Assembly: GCF_927798095.1 (NCBI RefSeq)
Contig: NZ_CAKMMF010000014.1
Span: 106,184-170,183 of the forward strand
Reading direction: 5' to 3'
Length of the DNA stretch: 64,000 nucleotides
Source of the DNA: Paenibacillus plantiphilus
Lineage (GTDB): Bacteria > Bacillota > Bacilli > Paenibacillales > Paenibacillaceae
Shown: positions 29,801-34,235 of the stretch, piece by piece
How positions within the stretch are numbered: the stretch's first letter is position 1
Layout: the number at the start of each line of letters is the position of its first letter
The notes under the pieces: model-generated
The model's input: only the letters and a program-made list of their open reading frames with translations
Told to the model about the DNA's origin: nothing
Databases searched by the model: none
Position numbers and translations under genes: made by a program

Positions 29801-31667
29801 TTCCGCCAATTAAAGTATCCTTGCCTTCACCACCATGCAGTTCATCATCGCCCACTTCACCGAGCAGCTCATCGATCCCATCTCCGCCATAGAGAATGTC
29901 GTTGCCCTCACCGCCGAGCAGCATGTCCTCCCCGTCATCGCCGTAAAGCTCATCAACGCCTACACCGCCCAGAATCGTATCATCGCCGTCTTCTCCAAAC
30001 AGCGTATCATCTCCAGCGTATCCAATGATGGTGTCATTATATTCCGTTCCAAACAGAATATCGTTCCCGCTTGTCCCCTCAATTGCCACAAGCTCAGCAA
30101 ATCTCTTACGATGGGTTATTGTGCCCCATTCCATAGGAGTTTGAATCTCCACAAATTCAATGATCGTCCCACTTTTAACCGTAATTTGATCATGACTGGA
30201 GTGGAAATTGAAGACGATATCTGTGCCATTCCTCGTCACATATAAATCTTTGAGAGCATAGCCCTTAATAATAACCTCGTTCTCATCGTATTGATCCTCT
30301 ATCGTATCCGATCCGAAGCCTTTTTCGAATACATAGCTGTCAGACCCCTTCCCTCCCTTCAGATAATCACCGCCAATTCCACCGATAAGAGTATCGTCGC
30401 CGCTGCCTCCATATAAAATGTCAGATCCAAGTCCGCCATCAAGCACGTCATTGCCGGCTTCACCCAGCAGAAGATCCTCGCCGGAATTCCCCGTTAAGTG
30501 ATCGTCGTCATCTCCACCGAGTAAAACATTGTTTAAATAGTCCCCATTCAATACATCTGAATTATCTGTCCCTTTGATAAAATAAGGCGTGATGTCCTTA
30601 TCTTCCGACATGCTCTGGAACATCCCATGGAATGCATTTACTACCGATTCAGAATAATCAATAAAATTATCTGCCCAAGTTCCTGTCATGTCATTCTGAT
30701 CAGCAATCGTAAACGGCTTGAGAAAATCCTCAATGTAATAACGGATGACATTGTTCAAATTCGAATTATTGTTGGTTGCTTTACTTCTCACAAAATTCCC
30801 GTTATTCAATGTGCCATCCGATTTAATAAAGTATGAAGAATAATCCCCTCTTAAGAAACTGCCGCCGGCATATCCACCCGGTATTAAAAGCTCTTCTACG
30901 TTATGTCTTCCAAATAGCATTTTCTCAAAATATGCAGCGATATCTGAAAATTTGGTAAAGTCAGGAGTTCGGCCAATGGTAGCGAAGCCCTGATTGAAGA
31001 TATAGGTTTGCCCCAAGTGCGTGCCAACATTGCCTACAACGTCTGATGAGCTGACATAGTTCACGATGCTGGCATCATAATTGCCCGTATATTGGGAAGC
31101 ATCAGCTACTCCCGGCGCATTGAAGGTAACTGCGTTCAGACCGTGATTAGTTGCGCTTGCAGAGCCCTGATAGTGTGCCGCCAGAAGACTGCTGATATAT
31201 CCACCCAGAGACTGGCCTGTGATAGATATATTATTACTCCCGCCGAAGCCCGTAATAATGGAATCAATAAATTTGATCGCTTCCGGAAGCTGCGGGTTAT
31301 CCCCCCCTTGTGCAACTCCTAAGTAATCACTGTAATAAGCATCTTCAAGAAAAGGTATAAAGTCATCCCATGTACTAGGTTTATTCCATGTAATATTTCC
31401 GATTTTATAAGGATTGTCTGTTCCGCGAATAGAAATGACAATATTGCCTGTTGAATTTCCCGCTGTATCGAATTCTTTGAAAGCAGCAGCATATAGACCG
31501 CTTCCATCATAAGAAAAGGTGCTGTTGTCGTCGACAACTCCGATAACTTCCCAATAATTAGAAAATCTGTCGTCGAATTTCGCTCCTATCTCAAGATCAG
31601 GCTGGCCTCTTAATTGGTCATACACAACTGCGCTTAAAAATCCATAACTAAAATCCCGTACACTCAT
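17814..31667 (-). CDS. Giant RTX repeat protein with N-terminal lipase-like domain
   Basis: The ATG lies behind AGGGGA with 7 nt spacing. The 4617-residue product has no N-terminal signal peptide, as expected for type I export. Residues 1-350 resemble an alpha/beta-hydrolase lipase: VISIRGTDN, nucleophile elbow GQSLGG (Ser153), Asp209 (SSSDVVG) and a candidate His255. Two RTX modules follow (about 365-720), then four EF-hand-like loops (763-771, 804-815, 840-851, 863-874) and a linker of unknown fold (about 890-1150). From 1155 to about 4570, 17 more modules each combine GGxGxDxLx nonapeptides with a domain of the type NDTYLFRKGDGQD...DRITIQNYY...FADGTVW. The C-terminus, NQLIQAMAAY...., looks like the uncleaved type I secretion tail. 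RTX repeats bind Ca2+ and fold outside the cell. It is the last gene of the operon starting with the exporter. Confidence 0.93.
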   Translation of the reverse strand: MSVRDFSYGFLSAVVYDQLRGQPDLEIGAKFDDRFSNYWEVIGVVDDNSTFSYDGSGLYAAAFKEFDTAGNSTGNIVISIRGTDNPYKIGNITWNKPSTWDDFIPFLEDAYYSDYLGVAQGGDNPQLPEAIKFIDSIITGFGGSNNISITGQSLGGYISSLLAAHYQGSASATNHGLNAVTFNAPGVADASQYTGNYDASIVNYVSSSDVVGNVGTHLGQTYIFNQGFATIGRTPDFTKFSDIAAYFEKMLFGRHNVEELLIPGGYAGGSFLRGDYSSYFIKSDGTLNNGNFVRSKATNNNSNLNNVIRYYIEDFLKPFTIADQNDMTGTWADNFIDYSESVVNAFHGMFQSMSEDKDITPYFIKGTDNSDVLNGDYLNNVLLGGDDDDHLTGNSGEDLLLGEAGNDVLDGGLGSDILYGGSGDDTLIGGIGGDYLKGGKGSDSYVFEKGFGSDTIEDQYDENEVIIKGYALKDLYVTRNGTDIVFNFHSSHDQITVKSGTIIEFVEIQTPMEWGTITHRKRFAELVAIEGTSGNDILFGTEYNDTIIGYAGDDTLFGEDGDDTILGGVGVDELYGDDGEDMLLGGEGNDILYGGDGIDELLGEVGDDELHGGEGKDTLIGGTGNDTLYGGEDADIYVFHKGDGTDQIIDSSDDNILQLNGYSWTDMEISFPVPGASDFMTLKFSNSDKIEIYGLFSPVIQFIEFMDTNQKVLKKVDLSILIDEIAKSRDSLFGMQFGIGSIAAEFDRASIIAPAPVDPLILDLDGDGIETTNVNDSPHFDHDGNEFAERSGWVAPDDGLLAMDRNNDGIINDGTELFGDFTPLSDGTRAANGFAALADLDSNRDGKINAGDARFGELRVWRDLNQDGLSSSDELFTMGQLNIKEISTSNTAVNRTDAQGNLKRAVGTYAKHDGSVHEVGEYMLVRDEMNSQAKQILDVPTDIKLLPNVRGYGNVHSLHQAMIRDAELKKLVAAFTQEKSITVRSITLDNILYRWTGSAKIDPTSRGGLVDARKIAAMERLLGKSFLGTSSNGIPNALAADVLHAAYQQLSESIYGKLISQSHLKPLTASISYSIGASGAIATNISLVMQRLQSLFLTEPDKGREQISEFVRMLRGLGMEANVDMKHLRDTFVGMDASLGWTIDSAGRYTRLGTAVNDTVNGSSAHDALKGAEGDDIINGLAGDDALYGDQGADKLYGGDGADLLDGGVGNDYMEGGAGNDTYMFRKGDGEDTINENGTGSISDTLRLIDITPEEVTVNRIGNDLELLVNGSADKVTIRNYFQNQSLVEQIQFADDSIWKYADVYSFSLNLTGTENQDTLTGNGGNDVLIGLEGNDRLNGNEGDDRLLGGIGFDALNGGAGNDYLDGGSGDDTLEGGSGIDMLIGGSGNDALYGQEGDDSLIGGEGSDVLNGGIGSDLLDGGTGNDQLDGSAGNDVYLFSKGYGQDTIYDYDSTAGNVDTLRMTDIASSEAVLSRSGDHLIITLADSDDRITLQNYFYSHAYRIERFEFADGITWMYADVLNQPIQLLTGITLYGTAADNTLTGVSGNDYLEGYGGNDSLFGEGGDDRLYGSEGNDSLNGGSGNDVLYGGSGLDTLDGGLGNDTLEGGSGNDTYLFRKGDGQDVIADLDGTSGNMDRLRLVDIMPDEVAISRSGDHLIIAVKGSADRITIQNYYAYSYYSSSYGYHYRVEQVAFADGTVWTYEDVYRQAMNLIGTDGNDTLTGNSGDDSLSGLAGDDTLQGNDGHDQLSGAAGNDALYGGNGNDLLDGGNGNDYLDGGVGNDTLLGGLGNDSLYGSDGDDSLNGGVGNDAMYGGAGSDTLDGGLGSDTLEGGSGNDTYLFRKGDGQDVIADLDGTSGNLDRLQLVDIMPDEVAISRSGDHLIIAIKGSTDRITIQNYYAYTYHASSYGYHYRVEQVAFADGTVWTYEDVYRQAMNLIGTEGNDTLSGNSGDDILSGLSGDDVLYGNDGHDQLSGGAGIDTLYGGNGNDLLDGGVGNDYLDGGAGNDTLLGGNGNDYLYGSDGDDSLNGGVGNDALYGGAGSDTLDGGLGSDTLEGSIGNDTYLFRKGDGQDVIVDLDGTSGNLDRLRLVDIMPDEVAISRSGDHLIIAVKGSDDRITIRNYYTHTYHASSYGYHYRVEQVAFADGTVWTYEDVNRQAMNLIGTEGNDTLSGNSGDDILSGLAGDDALYGNDGHDQLSGGAGMDTLYGGNGNDLLDGGVGNDYLDGGAGNDTLVGGIGDDRLYGSEGDDSLNGGVGNDALYGGAGSDTLDGNLGNDTLEGSIGNDTYLFRKGDGQDVIADLDGTSGNLDTLRLVDIMPDEVAISRSGDHLIIAVKGSADRITIQNYYLHTYHASTYGYHYRVEQVAFADGTVWTYEDVYRQAMNLIGTEGNDTLAGNSGDDILSGMAGDDTLQGNDGHDQLSGATGNDALYGGNGNDLLDGGVGNDYLDGGAGNDTLVGGIGDDRLYGSEGDDSLNGGVGNDAMYGGAGSDMLDGGQGSDTLEGSVGNDTYLFRKGDGQDVIADLDGTSGNMDRLRLVDIMPDEVAISRSGDHLIIAVKGSADRITIQNYYLHTYHASSYGYHYRVEQVAFADGTVWTYDDIYRQAMNLVGTEGNDTLSGNSGDDILSGMAGDDALYGNDGHDQLSGGAGNDTLYGGNGNDALDGGEGHDYLDGNAGNDTLHGGEGNDRLYGSEGDDSLNGGAGNDALYGGAGSDTLDGSQGNDTLEGGSGNDTYLFRKGDGQDVITDLDGTTGNLDTLRLVDIMPNEVAISRNGDHLILAVKGSQDRITIQNYYTYTYHASSYGYHYRVEQVAFSDGTVWTYDDVYRQAMNLVGTEGNDTLAGNSGDDILSGLSGDDTLHGNDGHDQLSGAAGNDALYGGNGNDLLDGGNGNDYLDGGVGNDTLLGGLGDDGLYGSDGDDSLNGGAGNDTLSGGAGSDILDGGLGNDTLGGGLGNDTYLFRKGDGQDLIADNDSTIGNLDTLQLVDIAPQEVALTRSGDHLIVAINGSNDRITIQHFFYSVNYRVERILFGEGTVWTQEDILRQPMNLLGTEGQDTLTGNSGDDWISGLDGDDTLTGNEGNDQLSGGSGNDRLYGGAGNDFLDGGSGDDTLDGGTGSDTLLGGSGSDQLSGGADADILDGGLGDDSLDGGTGNDTYLFRRGDGQDTIRDYDSASGNVDILKLLDIAHDDVMLSRIGNDLIISISGSTDSLTVQGYFNINYRMEQIQFGDGTIWSYEDVLNQPIVDITGVTKYGTAADEALAGGSGNDYLDGRDGNDMLNGGSGADALYGSGGNDSLYGEEGADRLFGGAGNDILDGGNGNDYLEGSSGNDTYLFSKGSGQDTIYDADATAGNADTLKLADILPSEVKLLRMGDNLVISIINSVERVTIREYFNTSGYYRVENIQFGDGTLWEYSHVMSQTIFTIGTESNDTQNGGEERNVMSGLGGDDRLNGGGGNDTLDGGSGHDLLDGGAGNDTLAGGSGNDTLYGRDGDDSLSGDEGADQLYGNNGNDLLDGGAGNDNLEGGAGNDTYLFRKGSGQDVIYEADSTSGNNDILRLVDIAPDEIKLLRTGDHLTISMKDSTDSVMIREYFNSNGYYRVEQIVFADGTIWDYSGILAQTVYVTGTEDFNDTLIGGDEKNVMLGLGGNDSLNSGGGDDLLDGGTGNDSLQGGIGNDILLGGAGDDSLNGQDGADSLSGGEGADRLYGGNGADLLDGGAGNDTLEGGTGNDTYLFRKGSGQDTIYDGDALSGNIDTLILEDINPGEIVLARDNNESLIVRVAGSDDKITLQSYFSSSGYYRIERIQFADGTVWDYSAIIGQQVHTTGTEGDDTFYGGDEKNVIYGLDGHDRLYGGAGDDLFDGGIGNDSLYGQTGDDTLNGGAGDDQLNGDAGDDKLYGGVGADSLRGGAGSDLLDGGAGNDSLEGSAGNDTYLFRRGDGQDTITEYDSTAGNADTLQFMDIASSEVKLSRSGDHLIISVNGSTDSVTIRDYFYSLGYYRVESITFSDGVTWDYSGVISQKIFTIGTEGNDSQVGGEERNDMLGLGGNDTLDGGAGNDALNGGAGNDVLNGGVGDDILDGGVGNDSLQGQAGNDRLSGGDGDDLLNGGLGDDILDGGADNDTLEGSSGNDTYLFSKGYGQDIIYEYDSTAGNTDTLQLVDIMPDEVTLSRIGDNLIILVDGTADKMTIREYFNTFGYYRVEYIQFGDGTKWDYNGVLSQTIYTVGTEGNDTQYGGDEINVMSGLGGNDTFVSGAGNDQLDGGAGNDSLQGGAGNDLLDGGIGIDSLIGGAGDDRMDGGSGNDTLQGESGNDTLFGGADNDSLYGGAGNDVLDGGIGNDILQGDSGNDTYLFGKGYGEDTITDYDSASGNIDTLQLFDIDPQEVELSRSGDSLTIGIVGSTDKVTIREYFNTSGYYRVERILFADGTEWGFDSVIGQPIYTFGTAGNDVQYGGDESNHMIGLGGNDNFYGRAGADYLDGGAGNDTLDGGIGNDTYIFGYGYGQDTITDYDTTANNEDVVYLNANPLDLILGKSGSHLTISIDGTADQLTVNNWNGGVPNQVEQFIAEDGNVLMNYQVNQLIQAMAAYTSSSGMSWSQAVQERPNEVNSILSQYWVKTDSN
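23201..26560 (-). repeat. Five exact 672-bp tandem units inside the RTX gene
   Basis: The block encoding W-T-Y-(E/D)-D recurs with CATACGTCCAGACYGT starting at 26561, 25889, 25217, 24545, 23873 and 23201, each step exactly 672 bp (224 codons). The next related step, to 22553, is 648 bp because that module lacks eight residues of the YHASSYGYH loop. The units differ by scattered single-base changes with no frame shift, so they arose by in-frame amplification and remain homogeneous. Confidence 0.92.
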
Positions 31668-31682
31668 TGTCGTTCCCCTCTT

Positions 31683-32372
31683 CTATTTTGATTTTTTATT
31701 GACATCCAATCTCTCTTTGAACATCTGTCCAATCGCCGTTTCATCCAACGAATTATCAGGATCACTAATATTCTTCAAATCAACAACCATCCCTTTATAT
31801 TTCATACTTATCTCGCTTATTGTCAGGCCTTTAGCACGTAGAGACTGAATGAAGGCATACGTTGCCTTCGCCTCACGCTCAACCATCTCTTGATTCATCT
31901 CAACATCTCTGTCCACGGTCAAGGAATATATGATCTCTCCCGCGTACTTCTCCTTATATTGCTTATAGCTCAAAAACTTCTCTTCCGTCTTGATCTTGCC
32001 CACATGTACAAAGGGATCAACAACTGTTTTCTCAGGGAAGGAAGCATTAATAATATCCTCAAAATCTTCTCTTGCATCAAGACTCATTAGGTTCAAATGA
32101 AAGCTGTCAAGGAAATCAAAACCATTCAGCTCCTCATTCGTATCAAATTCAAACGGATAGTCCACTCGATTCACATATCCAGAAATCAAGATTTTAAAGA
32201 TATATTCTCCTTTGAGCATATCCGTAACAGTTACATCCTCATGAAGAAGGCTTTCAATCTTCAGCTCGGCCTCTTTCATAAACGCCTTCTCTTCTTCCGT
32301 GTAGGATTTGTCACAGCCTGCAGGAATGGCTATTGCCAGGCACAATACAATGAATACCAGCGCTCGCTTCAT
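31683..32372 (-). CDS. Lipoprotein, RTX-operon paralogue A
   Basis: The start is set at ATG 32372 behind GGGGGA; the frame extends four codons upstream to a GTG overlapping that site. The 229-residue product has a signal peptide ending in IPAGC, so it should be a lipoprotein on the outer face of the membrane. The mature part is charged and has no family I recognise. It is about 90% identical by eye to the next gene and is its tandem duplicate. Weak similarity (ATYAFIQSLRAKGL against LLNIIAKLHKFGL, and a final FKERL/FVERL) links both to the protein at 33397-34194. It lies 15 bp before the RTX start. Confidence 0.85.
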   Translation of the reverse strand: MKRALVFIVLCLAIAIPAGCDKSYTEEEKAFMKEAELKIESLLHEDVTVTDMLKGEYIFKILISGYVNRVDYPFEFDTNEELNGFDFLDSFHLNLMSLDAREDFEDIINASFPEKTVVDPFVHVGKIKTEEKFLSYKQYKEKYAGEIIYSLTVDRDVEMNQEMVEREAKATYAFIQSLRAKGLTISEISMKYKGMVVDLKNISDPDNSLDETAIGQMFKERLDVNKKSK

Positions 32373-32491
32373 TTGATCCCCCACTTTCAGCTTTCTGAAC
32401 TAGCACTTCGCCGGCTACCAGCTGTCCGCCACAAATAGACGTTGCAGCGAGCAGCTTCCCGTATCCGTTAAGCTTCGGACATTTCCCTCGG

Positions 32492-32571
32492 TCAGCTCTG
32501 TCCTTCACCTAATCTTTAAACAAAGTATTTTTTAATATCTTCAGCTGTCCGTATATGTTCCGCTTGAGATG
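32492..32571 (-). pseudogene. Duplicated 3' fragment of the 265-residue membrane-protein gene
   Basis: Read on the minus strand this encodes SQAEHIRTAEDIKKYFV, then a stop where the intact gene (33397-34194) has Glu (GAA to TAA). The remaining bases still match the original RLGEGQS end. It is a passenger left by the tandem duplication and is untranslated. Confidence 0.85.
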
Positions 32572-33476
32572 TCGTTCCCCTCTTCTATTTTGATATTTTA
32601 TTGGCATCCAATTTCTCTTTGAATATTTCTCCAATCGCCGTTTCATCCAACGATTCGTCAGGATCACTAAAATTCTTCAAATCAATAATCACCATACCTG
32701 GATATTTCATTCTAAGAAAGCTAATTTTCAGGCCTTTAGCACGTAGAGACTGAATGAAGGCATACGTTGCCTTCGCCTCACGCTCAACCGTCTCTTGATT
32801 CAGCTCAACATCTCTGTCCACGGTCAAGGAATATATGATCTCTCCCGCGTACTTCTCCTTATATTGCTTATAGCTCAAAAACTTCTCTTCCGTCTTGATC
32901 TTGCCCACATGTACATCGGGATCAAAAACTGTTTTCTCAGGGAAGGAAGCATTAATAATATCCTCAAAATCTTCTCTTGCATCAAAACTCATTAGGTTCA
33001 AATGAAAGCTGCTAAGGAAATCAAAACCATTCAGCTCCTCATTCGTATCAAATTCAAACGGATAGTCCACTCGATTCACATATCCAGAAATCAAGATTTT
33101 AAAGATATATTCTCCTTTGAGCATATCCGTAACAGTTACATCCTCATGAAGAAGGCTTTCAATCTTCAGCTCGGCCTCCTTCATAAACGCCTTCTCTTCT
33201 TCGGTGTAGGATTTGTCACAGCCAGCAGGAATGGCTAATACCAAGCACACTGCAATGAATACCAGCGCTCGCTTCATTTGATCCCCCACTTTCAGCTTTC
33301 TGAACTAGCACTTCGCCGGCTACCAGCTGTCCGCCACAAATAGACGTTATAGCGAGCAGCTTCCCATATCCGTTAAGCTTCGGACATTTCCCTCGGTCAG
33401 CTCTGTCCTTCACCTAATCTTTCAACAAAGTATCTTTTAATATCTTCAGCTGTCTTTATTTGTTCCGCTTGAGATG
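32570..33476 (-). repeat. Copy B of the tandem segmental duplication
   Basis: Partner of 31668-32571. It begins inside the 3' end of the membrane-protein gene (33397-34194) and ends just downstream of the second lipoprotein gene. Copy B is in the original context, because the membrane-protein frame runs through it intact. Confidence 0.9.
32585..33277 (-). CDS. Lipoprotein, RTX-operon paralogue B
   Basis: The 230-residue product begins MKRALVFIAVCLVLAIPAGC, a lipoprotein signal with the acylated Cys at IPAGC. It is the tandem paralogue of 31683-32372, with one extra codon (VIIDLKN against VVDLKN) and changes concentrated near the C-terminus (KISFLRMKYPG against TISEISMKYKG). No known family is recognised. 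Its place between the exporter and the RTX gene suggests an extracytoplasmic role in folding, passage or retention of the RTX protein, but that is inference from context. Confidence 0.85.
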   Translation of the reverse strand: MKRALVFIAVCLVLAIPAGCDKSYTEEEKAFMKEAELKIESLLHEDVTVTDMLKGEYIFKILISGYVNRVDYPFEFDTNEELNGFDFLSSFHLNLMSFDAREDFEDIINASFPEKTVFDPDVHVGKIKTEEKFLSYKQYKEKYAGEIIYSLTVDRDVELNQETVEREAKATYAFIQSLRAKGLKISFLRMKYPGMVIIDLKNFSDPDESLDETAIGEIFKEKLDANKISK

Positions 33477-34194
33477 AATCGAAATGGAAACCGCTGAAAT
33501 CCGCTTTTCTGCCCGCTATCAATTTTTCGATCTCTGCACTATTTTCCGAATAATATTGTTTATTACTGTCATTAAGCACGACGACTCTTAAACCGTAGTC
33601 CTTCAATCCGAATTTGTGGAGTTTGGCTATTATATTTAGCAGTGTTAACGATTCGGCATCGAGATCAACCGTCTTCCCTTTTTGCAAAATATAAAAGGTA
33701 ATATCGAAAAAATATGATCCGAAGTTTTCACGGTTTAAAAGCTTGGCACGGTCATTGATGCTAAAACCATTAAACTTGAATTTAATATCCACATCACTTT
33801 TGAAGCGGTGGTACTCACTCTTCACAAGCTGATGCAGCCTGGCGTTCATGTCCTCGCCTATCAAATAATTCAAAAAGTCACCATCTAGGTCAGCATTCAG
33901 CACATTGTGTCCCGCCTTATACAACGCCACATTGACCGCAATGCTGACCTCATGCTCTGAATCAAGCGGAATCATCTCGACAGCATAATAGGATTGGTTC
34001 TCATTGGAGTGATAGTCTACTGAATCTGCTTTCATTTGTTTGCCGTACTTCTCTTTCATAAAGCTTTCTGCAGCCGTACGCGCCCGCTCATACAGCTCTG
34101 GCCTTCTCGGCGCAAAATAGAAATACAGAAACAGAATTAGAAAGAGCACTGAAAATCCAACTATAACTTTTTTCACAGTATTCGCCACTTCCAC
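33397..34194 (-). CDS. Single-pass membrane protein of the RTX operon
   Basis: The 265-residue product has one N-terminal hydrophobic segment (about 9-28, KVIVGFSVLFLILFLYFYF) followed by RRPE and a charged domain, so most of it should lie outside the membrane. The start is uncertain: GTG 34194, GTG two codons on, or GTG six codons on (VKKVIVGF) are all possible and no strong ribosome binding site singles one out. The second half resembles the two lipoproteins downstream, suggesting one family of three. Its last 80 bp were copied in the tandem duplication. Function unknown. Confidence 0.8.
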   Translation of the reverse strand: MEVANTVKKVIVGFSVLFLILFLYFYFAPRRPELYERARTAAESFMKEKYGKQMKADSVDYHSNENQSYYAVEMIPLDSEHEVSIAVNVALYKAGHNVLNADLDGDFLNYLIGEDMNARLHQLVKSEYHRFKSDVDIKFKFNGFSINDRAKLLNRENFGSYFFDITFYILQKGKTVDLDAESLTLLNIIAKLHKFGLKDYGLRVVVLNDSNKQYYSENSAEIEKLIAGRKADFSGFHFDSSQAEQIKTAEDIKRYFVERLGEGQS

Positions 34195-34235
34195 TTGTAT
34201 TCATTTGGATCAACGACTAACCAATGGACAAGGAA

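Larger units (their letters stand above)
31668..32571 (-). repeat. Copy A of a tandem segmental duplication
   Basis: This block is nearly identical to 32570-33476 at an offset of 902-905 bp. It carries one lipoprotein gene, its upstream spacer and the last 80 bp of the gene at 33397. The junction at 32570 joins GAGATG to TCGTTCCCCTC, so only a few bases are shared. Confidence 0.9.

Noticed and set aside
18000..30500. Reading the RTX repeat region as a CRISPR or satellite array
   Set aside because: The repeats code for in-frame GGxGxDxLx nonapeptides across more than 12 kb with no spacers of constant length. It is protein-coding repetition.
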